Positions 55,810-64,000 of a stretch of DNA of 64,000 nt are shown here, one piece after another. The first letter of the stretch is position 1. Every line of letters starts with the position of its first letter. The DNA is taken from contig NZ_CP020892.1 of NCBI RefSeq assembly GCF_002163625.1, positions 3,534,001 through 3,598,000 on the forward strand, read 5' to 3'. The DNA comes from Pseudomonas sp. M30-35 (GTDB taxonomy: Bacteria > Pseudomonadota > Gammaproteobacteria > Pseudomonadales > Pseudomonadaceae). A model generated the notes under the pieces. It worked only from the letters and a program-made list of their open reading frames with translations, was not told the DNA's origin and did no database searches. Both the position numbers and the translations under genes were made by a program.

Positions 55810-55863
55810 ACTTATATGACGGGCTGTTGAGCCCTGTTTTGACCTGTTAATGGAGAAGCACGG

Positions 55864-57363
55864 ATGGTCTTTTCATCCAACGTGTTCCTGTTTTTGTTCT
55901 TGCCGATATTCCTCGGCTTGTACTACCTCAGTGGCGCACGCTACCGCAACTTGCTGATTCTGGTCGGCAGCTACGCCTTCTATGCTTGGTGGCGGGTCGA
56001 TTTTCTGCTGCTGTTTGTCGTGGTGACGCTGTGGAACTATGGCTTTGGCCTGCGCATTTACCGTGCGGGGGTACGCACCAAGGCCGCACAACGTTGGGTG
56101 CTGTGGGGTGTAGTCGGCAACTTGGCGACTTTAGGCTACTTCAAGTACGCCAACTTTGGTGTCGCCAACATCAACAAGATGATGGATGCAGCAGGCTTCG
56201 AGCCGTTTATTCTGACTCACGTGATTTTGCCGATTGGTATTTCGTTCTACATTTTCCAGTCGCTGAGCTACTTGATCGACGTTTACCGCGGCGATACCAA
56301 GCCCACTGAAAACCTGATTAATTTTGCAGCGTTTATCGCCCTGTTCCCGCAACTGATTGCTGGCCCGGTGCTGCGCTACAAAGACCTTGCGGACCAGTTC
56401 ACCGATCGCACGCACAGCCTCGACAAGTTTTCCGAGGGCGCTACGCGCTTTATGCAGGGCTTCGTCAAGAAGGTGTTTATCGCCGACACCCTGGCTCCGT
56501 TGGTTGACCACTGTTTCGCCCTAAGCAACCCGAGTACCGGAGATGCCTGGCTGGGAATGCTGGCTTACACGGCGCAGCTGTATTTCGATTTCTCTGGCTA
56601 CAGCGACATGGCGATTGGCTTGGGTTTGATGATGGGTTTTCGCTTTATGGAAAACTTCAACCAGCCGTATATCAGCCAGTCGATCACCGAGTTCTGGCGC
56701 CGCTGGCACATCAGCCTGTCGACCTGGCTGCGTGACTATTTATACGTACCGCTGGGTGGCAATCGGCAAGGCACATTCAACACCTACCGCAACTTGTTTT
56801 TGACCATGCTGCTGGGTGGTTTCTGGCACGGCGCTAACTGGACGTTTCTGATCTGGGGCGCGTGGCACGGCACTTGGCTCGCCATAGAACGTGCACTTGG
56901 CGTCAATGCTGCTCCAGCAGTGCTCAACCCGATCAAGTGGGCCTTTACCTTCTTCCTGGTCATGCTCGGCTGGGTGATTTTCCGCGCTGAAAATCTCGAC
57001 GTTGCCTGGCGCATGTACAGCGCAATGTTCAGCTTCAACGGCTGGCAGCTCAGCGAGTTGAACCGCGCCAATATCAACGATTTGCAAATCGCAACGCTAG
57101 GCATCGCCTACGTCGTGCTGGCGGTCTGTGGCGTGCGTGAGTTCAACCGTCATCGCTCAAGCAAACGCCCCGCCAAGGATGCAACTCTGGGCAGCGATCC
57201 GGTGATCAACTCCGGCAATACCGCGACCGCAACGGTAATGGCACAGCAGAACCCGGCGATGGCGCAAACCTTGGTTCGTGTTGCGTTGTTGCTGCTGTTT
57301 TGCGCATCGCTATTAAAACTCTCGGCGCAGAGCTACTCGCCCTTCCTTTACTTCCAGTTCTGA
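55864..57363 (+). CDS. algI: AlgI, membrane-bound O-acyltransferase
   Basis: AlgI moves acetyl groups across the inner membrane for alginate acetylation. The 499-residue protein is of the MBOAT type with about ten TM helices. The conserved histidine is residue 322 in LGGFWHGANWTFLIWGAWHG. The preceding WRRWHISLSTWLRDYLYVPL is the family-typical cytosolic segment. It is about 20 residues shorter than the P. aeruginosa protein. An unusually polar C-terminal insertion (RHRSSKRPAKDATLGSDP) precedes the last helix. Confidence 0.94.
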   Translation: MVFSSNVFLFLFLPIFLGLYYLSGARYRNLLILVGSYAFYAWWRVDFLLLFVVVTLWNYGFGLRIYRAGVRTKAAQRWVLWGVVGNLATLGYFKYANFGVANINKMMDAAGFEPFILTHVILPIGISFYIFQSLSYLIDVYRGDTKPTENLINFAAFIALFPQLIAGPVLRYKDLADQFTDRTHSLDKFSEGATRFMQGFVKKVFIADTLAPLVDHCFALSNPSTGDAWLGMLAYTAQLYFDFSGYSDMAIGLGLMMGFRFMENFNQPYISQSITEFWRRWHISLSTWLRDYLYVPLGGNRQGTFNTYRNLFLTMLLGGFWHGANWTFLIWGAWHGTWLAIERALGVNAAPAVLNPIKWAFTFFLVMLGWVIFRAENLDVAWRMYSAMFSFNGWQLSELNRANINDLQIATLGIAYVVLAVCGVREFNRHRSSKRPAKDATLGSDPVINSGNTATATVMAQQNPAMAQTLVRVALLLLFCASLLKLSAQSYSPFLYFQF

Positions 57364-57375
57364 GTGAGGCCGACC

Positions 57376-58518
57376 ATGAGTAAAACCGTAGAAAAAATCT
57401 ATATCGCCTCATTTATTGGTGTGTTGGGCCTGGGTTTCATCACATCAATGAGTGGCGTACTCGACTACAAGCAGCCCAAGACCTACAGCGTGCTTGATGG
57501 CAACTTGGCGAAAAGTTTTGAAAGTCATTACGACAAAGAACTGCCGATCAAGAGCATCGGCACCAATGTCTGGGCCGCGCTGGATTACGTGCTGTTCAAC
57601 GAAGGTCGCCAAGGCGTGAAGATCGGTGCTGACGGCTGGCTGTATTCCGACGAGGAGTTCAAGCCCGAAGCGAACGGCCAGCAGAACCTGATTGACAACC
57701 TGGACATGGTTGAAGCCGTACGCAATCAACTGGACAAGCAAAACATCAAACTGGTGATGGCAATTGTTCCAGCCAAGGCGCGCTTGTACCCGGAACACAT
57801 CGGTGACAATCACGCCAGTCCAATCCATGCAGACCTGTACCAACAATTCCATAGGGCGGTGCGCAAGGCGGGTATCACTGCGCCAGACCTGCTTGCGCCA
57901 CTTGAATCGGCCAAGCAACAAGGTCAGATGTTTCTGCGCACGGATACCCACTGGACGCCGATGGGCGCTGATATCGCCGCGAAACGTTTAAGTGCCGCCG
58001 TACAACACAACTTTGTCCTGCCAGGCGAGCCGCAGGAATACATCACTTCGGCCACTGAAACTGAGCAGTACCATGGCGACCTGACCCGCTTTATCCCACT
58101 CGACCCGCTATTCAAAACCCTTATGCCGCGCCCGGATGATCTGCAAAAACGCAGAACTGAAGCAGCCTCAAAGGCTGAAGGCGCCGATGCCCTGTTTGCC
58201 GAAACCGACATACCGGTTGCGTTGGTTGGCACCAGCTACAGCGCCAATCCCAACTGGAACTTCGAGGGCGCACTGCGTGAGCACCTGCAGCACGACTTAG
58301 GCAATTACGCCGAAGACGGCCGTGGTCCGGTTCTGCCAATGCTCAAGTACCTACAGAGTGATGACTTCAAGAACACACCTCCGCAGGTGGTGATCTGGGA
58401 GTTTCCAGAGCGCTACTTACCGATGGCCAATGACCTCAGTGAGTTCGACTCAGAATGGATCACAAACTTAAAAGACTTAAACAACAAACAAAATCTGGCG
58501 CTTACCGGCAACCGCTGA
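57376..58518 (+). CDS. algJ: AlgJ, alginate O-acetylation protein
   Basis: AlgJ is a periplasmic SGNH-type acetylesterase-like protein that passes acetyl groups towards AlgX. The 380-residue protein has one N-terminal signal anchor (YIASFIGVLGLGFITSM). Its catalytic set is intact: Asp190 and His192 in FLRTDTHWTPMGAD, and Ser287 in LVGTSYSANPNWN. The start is the ATG at 57376; the GTG at 57364 overlaps algI. It follows algI with only 12 bases between and is followed by algF. Confidence 0.93.
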   Translation: MSKTVEKIYIASFIGVLGLGFITSMSGVLDYKQPKTYSVLDGNLAKSFESHYDKELPIKSIGTNVWAALDYVLFNEGRQGVKIGADGWLYSDEEFKPEANGQQNLIDNLDMVEAVRNQLDKQNIKLVMAIVPAKARLYPEHIGDNHASPIHADLYQQFHRAVRKAGITAPDLLAPLESAKQQGQMFLRTDTHWTPMGADIAAKRLSAAVQHNFVLPGEPQEYITSATETEQYHGDLTRFIPLDPLFKTLMPRPDDLQKRRTEAASKAEGADALFAETDIPVALVGTSYSANPNWNFEGALREHLQHDLGNYAEDGRGPVLPMLKYLQSDDFKNTPPQVVIWEFPERYLPMANDLSEFDSEWITNLKDLNNKQNLALTGNR

Positions 58519-58634
58519 TGCACCAGTACTCACGTTGGCATGGTGCCGACGCGCAACGGTAAAGAGAGGCTAGACACCTCGCTTAATCAAACGGCTACAA
58601 CGCCGCTGTGTGAAACGACGATGGAGAAATACTG

Positions 58635-59282
58635 ATGACCCTACTGACCAATCGCAACTTGACCTCATTCGCTTGCGCAATCGCGCTAAGCCTTGGCAGC
58701 TTTCATGCGAGTGCCGGAGAAGGTGGTTTGTATGCACCTATCGCCCCTAAAGGGTCAACTTTCGTACGCGCCTACAACGCTGGCAATACCGAGCTGAGCG
58801 TCAGCGTCGGTAACACCTCGCTGCATGAAGTCTCACCGCTGGGCTCAAGCGACTTCAGTTTTATGCCCGCAGGCAGCTACAGCGCTCAAGTCGGCAGCGA
58901 GACGATCCCAGTCAAACTTGATGCCGACCATTACTACACCTTGGTCAGCCAGCCAGGCACTGCCCCAAAACTGGTGGAAGACCCGGTGTTCAAGAACAAG
59001 CAGAAAGCCTTGCTGCGCGTCCAGAACCTTTCTGACAGCAACGTCACGCTGAAGACCGCCGACGGCAAAACCAAAGTGGTCGACAGCGTTGCCCCTTCCA
59101 GTCACGGCGAGCGCGAAGTCAACCCGGTCAAAATCAAGCTGGCGCTGTTTAAAGGCGACAGCAAAATCAGCGACCTGAAGCCTGTTGCCCTCGCCCGCGG
59201 CGAAGTCGTCAGCCTGTACGTCACCGGCAGTGGTGAAAAGCTTTCACCAAACTGGGTAAAACGCCCTGCCAAAACTGATTGA
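58635..59282 (+). CDS. algF: AlgF, periplasmic alginate O-acetylation protein
   Basis: AlgF is a small periplasmic protein required for acetylation that connects AlgJ and AlgX. The 215-residue precursor is within one residue of P. aeruginosa length and has a signal peptide ending SFHASAGEG near residue 28. The mature protein consists of two similar beta-rich halves (FVRAYNAGNTELSVSVGNTS and LLRVQNLSDSNVTLKTADGK). A 116-base gap separates it from algJ. The 163 bases between algF and algA hold no gene. Confidence 0.93.
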   Translation: MTLLTNRNLTSFACAIALSLGSFHASAGEGGLYAPIAPKGSTFVRAYNAGNTELSVSVGNTSLHEVSPLGSSDFSFMPAGSYSAQVGSETIPVKLDADHYYTLVSQPGTAPKLVEDPVFKNKQKALLRVQNLSDSNVTLKTADGKTKVVDSVAPSSHGEREVNPVKIKLALFKGDSKISDLKPVALARGEVVSLYVTGSGEKLSPNWVKRPAKTD

Positions 59283-59445
59283 TAGAACCAATAATACAAA
59301 GGCCGAAATCAGGTCGCTAAAAAGATAGCGCCGCTACGGCAGGCGCTACGGAGAAGTCCTCTACGGCTCATATGAGCTTGCTAACGGGTTCTCGCAATAA
59401 CGCGTGATACCAGCCAAATCTATGAACGTTTCAGGAGTTGATCAC

Positions 59446-60885
59446 ATGATCCCAGTAATTCTTTCCGGTGGTAGCGGTTCGCGACTCTGGCCTCTTTCGC
59501 GCAAACAGTACCCAAAACAGTTTCTGGCCCTGACAGGCAGCGATAGCATGTTTCAGCAGACCATCAAACGTCTGTCATTTGCTGGCATGGAAGCACCCGT
59601 ATTGGTGTGCAATAAAGAACACCGCTTTATTATTCAAGAGCAACTCAGCACTCAGGGCCTCAGCGCACAGTCCATCCTGCTTGAGCCTTTTGGCCGCAAC
59701 ACCGCGCCAGCAGTTGCGATTGCAGCGATGAAGCTGGTTGCAGAAGGTCGCGATGAACTGCTGCTGGTATTGCCCGCCGACCACGTATTGGACGATCAGT
59801 CATCCTTTGAATCCGCGCTCACGGTTGCCCGATCTGCGGCAGAAAAAGGCGAGATGGTGTTGTTTGGCGTACCGGCCAACAGCCCGGAAACGGGTTACGG
59901 TTACATCCGTTCAGTCGCCGATGACAGCCTGCCGCAAGGCGTGGTGCGAGTGCAGAGTTTCGTCGAAAAACCGGATGCAGCTCGCGCCTGTGAGTTTGTG
60001 GCCTCCGGCGATTACTTCTGGAACAGCGGAATGTTCATGTTCCGCGCCAGCCGTTACCTTGAAGAACTCAAGCGCTACGACGCCGACATCTACGACACCT
60101 GTCTGCTGGCGCTTGAGCGCAGCAAGGAAGTCGGCACGGTGGTCAACATCGACGAAGCCACATTCGCTTGCTGTCCTGACAATTCGATTGACTATACCGT
60201 CATGGAAAAAACCACCCACGCCTGCGTCGTACCGCTTGATGCGGGCTGGAATGATGTCGGCAGTTGGTCGTCAATCTGGGATGTGCACGAAAAAGATGTG
60301 CATGGCAACGTCATCAAAGGCGATGTAATGGTCCACGACAGCCGCAACTGCTTGGTGCAGGGTAACGGTAAACTGGTTTCGATCATTGGCCTGGACAACA
60401 TTGTTGTCGTCGAAACCAAAGATGCGACCATGATTTCCCACCGTAACAGCGTGCAAGACGTTAAACACGTGGTTAATGAGCTCAACGCCAAGAACCGCAG
60501 CGAAGCGCAGAATCACTGCGAAGTTTATCGTCCGTGGGGCTCGTACGACTCTGTCGACATGGGCGGGCGCTTCCAGGTTAAGCACATCACCGTTAAGCCC
60601 GGTGCGCAGTTGTCGCTGCAAATGCATCATCACCGTGCTGAGCACTGGATTGTGGTGGCTGGCACCGCTGAGGTCACCTGTGATGACCGCACTTTTCTGC
60701 TGACTGAAAACCAGTCAACCTACATTCCGATGACCTCAGTACACCGACTGAGCAACCCGGGCAAAATCCCTCTTGAGCTGATTGAAGTGCAATCAGGTAC
60801 ATACCTGGGTGAAGACGACATCGAGCGTTTTGAAGATGTTTACGGTCGCAGCCATGATGAAGCCGCACGTATAGAAGTACGCTGA
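59446..60885 (+). CDS. algA: AlgA, phosphomannose isomerase/GDP-mannose pyrophosphorylase
   Basis: AlgA is the bifunctional enzyme that makes mannose 6-phosphate from fructose 6-phosphate and then, after AlgC, GDP-mannose. The N-terminal pyrophosphorylase domain begins MIPVILSGGSGSRLWPLSRK and has the GGxGxRLxPL nucleotide motif. The C-terminal cupin isomerase domain contains PGAQLSLQMHHHRAEHWIVV and the segment YRPWGSYDSVD near residue 365. The length is 479 residues. The frame opens at 59404, but GGAG eight bases before the ATG at 59446 fixes the start. It is the last gene of the operon. Confidence 0.96.
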   Translation: MIPVILSGGSGSRLWPLSRKQYPKQFLALTGSDSMFQQTIKRLSFAGMEAPVLVCNKEHRFIIQEQLSTQGLSAQSILLEPFGRNTAPAVAIAAMKLVAEGRDELLLVLPADHVLDDQSSFESALTVARSAAEKGEMVLFGVPANSPETGYGYIRSVADDSLPQGVVRVQSFVEKPDAARACEFVASGDYFWNSGMFMFRASRYLEELKRYDADIYDTCLLALERSKEVGTVVNIDEATFACCPDNSIDYTVMEKTTHACVVPLDAGWNDVGSWSSIWDVHEKDVHGNVIKGDVMVHDSRNCLVQGNGKLVSIIGLDNIVVVETKDATMISHRNSVQDVKHVVNELNAKNRSEAQNHCEVYRPWGSYDSVDMGGRFQVKHITVKPGAQLSLQMHHHRAEHWIVVAGTAEVTCDDRTFLLTENQSTYIPMTSVHRLSNPGKIPLELIEVQSGTYLGEDDIERFEDVYGRSHDEAARIEVR

Positions 60886-60907
60886 CTCTAGCTGGGCGTT
60901 AAACCAA

Positions 60908-60940
60908 GCGCGGGTTCTGACTCAGAACCCGCGCTTTTTT
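60908..60940 (+). terminator. Intrinsic terminator of the alginate operon
   Basis: GCGCGGGTTCTGA and TCAGAACCCGCGC form a 13-bp perfect stem with a one-base loop, followed by TTTTTT. It lies 23 bases after the algA stop codon. Confidence 0.95.
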
Positions 60941-61043
60941 GTGTTGATTGCCCGTTAGCGGTTACATTTTTTAACCAGCGAGCCTTCCCCACCGCATCAG
61001 CTTGTGTAGGATGAACAAATGTTCACCGACCAAGGCCATCACC

Positions 61044-61508
61044 ATGTTATTCGGTGCAATCCTGATTCTCAGCTGGTTTATCTTGCTGATTCGCTACCCA
61101 AACAAAGCCCTGCCCGTGACGCTGGTCGCGGTAATCGGCCTGTTTATTGTCGCCTCAGTGGTGATATGGCAAGAGAACCGCGAAAAAAACCAGCTGGCAG
61201 AACTCGAGCTGCGTTTTATCTATGACCCACAAAACTGCCCAGCCGACCAACCGCTAGCGGTCACTCTGAAAAACGCCAGCCCGAACCCCATGCTCACCCT
61301 GCAATGGGAACTTGCGGCCTACCGCCCGGGCGACAGCGTCAACCTGGTCGAAAACACCTACGACTCGCCCCGCTACAGCGGCCCCGGCGATTTGCAGCCA
61401 GGTGCGAGCTGGACAAGTTGTCTGCCGCTACCCGCCATACGCAGTGGCTATCGAGCCAGCAGCCTTGAATTTCGTGCCGAGCGGATACAGGGCAGTTTCG
61501 CTGACTGA
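61044..61508 (+). CDS. Small inner-membrane protein of unknown function
   Basis: This 154-residue protein has two N-terminal hydrophobic helices (MLFGAILILSWFILLIRY and LPVTLVAVIGLFIVASVV) and a beta-rich C-terminal domain (ELRFIYDPQNCPADQPLAVT) that probably faces the periplasm. It is not a member of a family whose function I recognise; some homologues are labelled multidrug transporter-like without support. The ATG at 61044 is chosen over upstream GTG/TTG codons because the hydrophobic N-terminus begins there. It is a single gene after the alginate terminator. Confidence 0.65.
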   Translation: MLFGAILILSWFILLIRYPNKALPVTLVAVIGLFIVASVVIWQENREKNQLAELELRFIYDPQNCPADQPLAVTLKNASPNPMLTLQWELAAYRPGDSVNLVENTYDSPRYSGPGDLQPGASWTSCLPLPAIRSGYRASSLEFRAERIQGSFAD

Positions 61509-61554
61509 CTTGACGGGCATGATCAGGTATTCACACGAGGGATTCCCTGAAAAA

Positions 61555-61577
61555 CGCAGTGGTTTTTGAGAGGTTCC
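61555..61577. repeat. Isolated end resembling the MITE-like element
   Basis: CGCAGTGGTTTTTGAGAGGT, then TCC, is close to the right end of the element at 16931-17074 (CGCAGTAGTTTTTCAGAGG). It lies between the membrane-protein gene and the SDR gene. No second end is seen nearby. Confidence 0.35.
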
Positions 61578-61641
61578 ATAGGTTTGCGAACCGACATTGG
61601 CTTATTCTGAGCCAATCGTTAACTCAGCTCAGGATAGCGCT

Positions 61642-62475
61642 ATGACGACCCAGTTCACTGCATTAATCACAGGATGCTCCAGCGGTATTGGGCGCGCACT
61701 GGCCGACGTTTTCCAAGCAAATGGCTACAAAGTCTGGGCGACTGCACGCAAAGAGTCTGACCTGGAGGCGCTCAGCGCTGCCGGGTTTATTGCGGTGCAA
61801 CTTGATGTCAATGATGCAGCCGCCGTTGAGCAGCTTGGTGTGCGTCTCGGCGAACAGCTTGGCGGCCTCGATGTGCTGATCAACAATGCCGGGTATGGCG
61901 CTATGGGCCCGCTGTTGGATGGCGGAGCTGAAGCCATGCGCCAGCAATTTGAAACCAACGTTTTCTCGATTGTCAGCGTCACTCGCGCACTCTTCCCCTT
62001 GTTGCGCCGCAATAAAGGTCTGGTGGTCAACATCGGCAGTGTCTCGGGGGTACTTGTCACCCCGTTCGCAGGCGCTTATTGCGCGTCGAAAGCAGCGGTG
62101 CACGCACTAACCGATGCGTTGCGTCTGGAGCTTGCGCCCTTCTCTATTGAGGTGATGGAAGTTCAGCCCGGGGCGATTGCTTCAAGCTTTGGCGCTAATG
62201 CCAGCCAAAAAGCGGAGCAACTTATTACTGAAGCGTCGCCTTGGTGGCCGTTACGTGAAGGTATTCGCGCTCGGGCCAGCGCCTCGCAAGACAACCCAAC
62301 ACCCGCCACCCACTTTGCCCGCAACGTGCTGGCTGCCGTGCAGAGCGCCAAGCGTCCACGTCTTATCCGGCTGGGTAACGGCAGCTACATGTTACCGTTG
62401 CTGGCGAACATATTGCCTAAAGCACTGCTTGAAAAGGGTCTGATGAAGCGCTTTGGCCTCGACCGGACACTCTGA
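61642..62475 (+). CDS. Short-chain dehydrogenase/reductase
   Basis: This 277-residue SDR enzyme has the nucleotide motif LITGCSSGIGRALADVFQAN at residues 8-27, the NNAG motif in DVLINNAGYGAMGP near residue 86, the catalytic serine region NIGSVSGVLV near 137, and YCASKAA (YxxxK) near 152-156. It belongs to the classical group; the residue after the first strand (ARKES) hints at NADP preference. The start codon ATG at 61642 is favoured by the fold. It overlaps the next gene by one base. The substrate is unknown. Confidence 0.9.
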   Translation: MTTQFTALITGCSSGIGRALADVFQANGYKVWATARKESDLEALSAAGFIAVQLDVNDAAAVEQLGVRLGEQLGGLDVLINNAGYGAMGPLLDGGAEAMRQQFETNVFSIVSVTRALFPLLRRNKGLVVNIGSVSGVLVTPFAGAYCASKAAVHALTDALRLELAPFSIEVMEVQPGAIASSFGANASQKAEQLITEASPWWPLREGIRARASASQDNPTPATHFARNVLAAVQSAKRPRLIRLGNGSYMLPLLANILPKALLEKGLMKRFGLDRTL

Positions 62476-62849
62476 TGAATCAACCGATACTCCGCAACTA
62501 CGCCTTCGGTGCCGTTGCGGCCGTCGCCCTACTCAACGTGGTGGTGCGCGCCCTACTCAAACTCGGCGGGCTGCCCGCCACATTGCTGATCGCCGTGGCC
62601 GTTGGGCTAATCATGCGAATGGTATTTCAGTGGCGCAATCAACGTCTGCCCGAGCCAAGAGAGTACTGGGCAATCGTCGGTATCTATGCGGCAGTGCTTG
62701 GTCTGCTCTATTTAGGCCTGCTGGGCATGATGCATCTTAAAGATGAACCCGGAAACGTAGGCCACATTCTGTTTTGGCTACATTACCTGTGCTACCCGGT
62801 GCTGCTCGCGGTTTGCCTGATTCCGCGCCAAAGCGCTCATTCACAGTAG
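62475..62849 (+). CDS. Four-helix membrane protein coupled to the SDR gene
   Basis: This 124-residue protein has about four hydrophobic helices (YAFGAVAAVALLNVVVRALL, LPATLLIAVAVGLIMRMVF, WAIVGIYAAVLGLLYLGLLG and LFWLHYLCYPVLLAVCLI). It is not recognised as a family of known function. The start codon shares a base with the SDR stop (TGATG), so the two proteins are probably translated together and may act in the same pathway. It converges on the EamA transporter gene. Confidence 0.75.
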   Translation: MNQPILRNYAFGAVAAVALLNVVVRALLKLGGLPATLLIAVAVGLIMRMVFQWRNQRLPEPREYWAIVGIYAAVLGLLYLGLLGMMHLKDEPGNVGHILFWLHYLCYPVLLAVCLIPRQSAHSQ

Positions 62850-62914
62850 TCCCACCGCCCAGCTCTACACTCACCCAGGCCCCTGCATTGCAGGTAGCCT
62901 GGCAACACCATGAG

Positions 62915-63814
62915 CTAACGCGCAACAGCCACTGCGATTACGGGCGTCTTGGGCTTACGGAATACCAAAACGTTACCCAGCATGACCAACACCAAGCCCA
63001 GTAGCGCAGGTGTGGTCCATTGATAGCCTTCGGCAAAAACCGAGATATTCAATGCCACCACCGGGAATAACACAGTGCAATATGCCGCCCGCTCCGGGCC
63101 CATGCGCCCAACCAGTGTCAGGTATGCGGTAAAGCCAATCACCGAACCCGGGATTGCCAGATACAACAGCGTGCCGATATAGCGGCTATTAGCCTCAAAG
63201 GTGAACGGCGTCCCTGTGACAATGCAGATGACCAGCAACATCATCGCCCCATAAAGCATGCCCCAGGCATTGGTCGTAAGCGGTTTCAAACCGGCTTTTT
63301 GTTGCAGGCTTGAGAGCATATTGCCTGCCGAGAAGCACAGCGTACCGACCAAGGCCAAACCAATACCCAGCAAGGTCTCTTTGCTGGCCTCATGCCCCGC
63401 CAGTTCCGGCCAGAACAACATGCCCAGACCACACAAGCCCAGCGCACCACCGGCCAATACATTGGCGGCAATCTTCTGTTTGAAGAACAGCCGTGCATTC
63501 AGCGCATTCCACAGTGTGGCTGTTGAAAAAATAACCGCGACCAAGCCGCTGGGAATCCATTGGCTGGCGGTGTAAAAACACATAAAGTTGACGCAGAACA
63601 GGCAGAGCCCCTGAACCAGGCAGATCAATTGTCCGCGCCGATCCATTTTCTGCAAGCGCCCGCTAATCAGCAGAACCGCAAACAGCACCGCAGCCGCCAG
63701 GCCAAATCGATAGGCAATTGATGCCGGGATCGCCACCACGCCCAGTTGCATTTTCAGGGCAATCCAGGTGGTACCCCAAATCAGCACAGTCAGCAAATAC
63801 AGCGACAGATTCAT
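62915..63814 (-). CDS. EamA/DMT-family transporter
   Basis: This 299-residue membrane protein has ten hydrophobic helices in two EamA repeats. It begins MNLSLYLLTVLIWGTTWIAL with the typical WGTTW motif, and the second repeat starts KETLLGIGLALVGTLCFSAG. Drug/metabolite exporters of this family often export amino acids or metabolites; the substrate is not indicated. The frame extends upstream to 63958, but GGGAG seven bases before the ATG at 63814 fixes the start. The remaining 186 bases to the window end hold no supported gene. Confidence 0.9.
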   Translation of the reverse strand: MNLSLYLLTVLIWGTTWIALKMQLGVVAIPASIAYRFGLAAAVLFAVLLISGRLQKMDRRGQLICLVQGLCLFCVNFMCFYTASQWIPSGLVAVIFSTATLWNALNARLFFKQKIAANVLAGGALGLCGLGMLFWPELAGHEASKETLLGIGLALVGTLCFSAGNMLSSLQQKAGLKPLTTNAWGMLYGAMMLLVICIVTGTPFTFEANSRYIGTLLYLAIPGSVIGFTAYLTLVGRMGPERAAYCTVLFPVVALNISVFAEGYQWTTPALLGLVLVMLGNVLVFRKPKTPVIAVAVAR

Positions 63815-64000
63815 CACACAACTCCCAATAGATGAATCGAGTGTGAGCTCGGGCTCGTGCGATAGCTTGCACAAAGTTGCGCTTTTTATGCGCACACCCA
63901 ACTGAGCCAGCAACAACCTTTGACGCTGGCGACTTGCATAATCTTGCGCTTTTTTCACCTTGGGGGCTGGTAAAGAGCATGTGTAGGGGTAGCATGTTCA

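Overview
The window is Pseudomonas chromosome (genus sensu lato; the species cannot be fixed from sequence alone). The strongest evidence is a complete twelve-gene alginate operon in the canonical pseudomonad order algD-alg8-alg44-algK-algE-algG-algX-algL-algI-algJ-algF-algA (44656-60885). It is preceded by an AlgU/sigma22-type promoter with an AlgR box. A neighbourhood of rhlB, an esterase, aapJQMP and pcs also fits this genus. All gene starts were re-chosen from Shine-Dalgarno spacing and family length, so several are shorter than the maximal open frame.

Layout. 1-7623: a truncated GNAT gene, a YceK-type lipoprotein, an amidase, a LysR regulator, and a leftward operon of ESS/GltS-type carrier, YtcJ-type amidohydrolase and COG0523 GTPase with overlapping genes. 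8021-14906: sbcC and sbcD (leftward, separated by a REP pair), an Lrp-type regulator two bases ahead of sbcD, and a divergent YjeH-type exporter. 14986-21023: an EncFtn-type ferritin with no encapsulin beside it, a TAXI-type binding protein fused to membrane and coiled-coil segments, a MITE-like element, yejK, a GST, a GIY-YIG protein, phosphatidylcholine synthase and an NTF2-like protein. 21134-25328: the aapJQMP amino-acid ABC transporter. 25814-29362: an esterase, a cNMP-GGDEF protein and rhlB. 29415-30721: a complete IS3-type element with target duplication whose orfA carries a nonsense codon. 30912-37063: a membrane protein, ppnN, and a MocR regulator divergent from paiB and two GNAT genes. 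37067-39825: a three-unit REP-pair (BIME) array holding two IS110-group elements. 39838-44032: moaCDE, phoH and yaaA. 44265-60940: the alginate operon. 61044-63814: a small membrane protein, an SDR plus membrane-protein pair, and an EamA transporter.

Main discovery. The two IS110 elements sit at the same dinucleotide inside the CTAC (GTAG) head of successive REPs. Their 5' non-coding ends contain two stem-loops that read as a bridge RNA. In the first loop, TGTCCGCCCT is identical to the left target flank and CGTAG is complementary to core plus right flank. In the second loop, ACGGTATC is identical to the element's right end and CAAG is complementary to core plus left end. The element therefore appears to encode an RNA programmed for the REP head, and the two insertions agree with that programme. 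The REP pairs themselves recur at several gene ends in the window: between sbcD and sbcC, at the yejK stop codon, after the GST gene, after the IS3 element and beside moaE.

How the genes work together. The alginate genes form one pathway: precursor synthesis by AlgA and AlgD, polymerisation by Alg8 and Alg44, periplasmic modification by AlgG, AlgX, AlgI, AlgJ and AlgF, clearance by AlgL, and export by AlgK and AlgE. The aap genes form one transporter, moaCDE one cofactor pathway and sbcDC one nuclease. The remaining genes are short operons or single genes whose functions are assigned by family.
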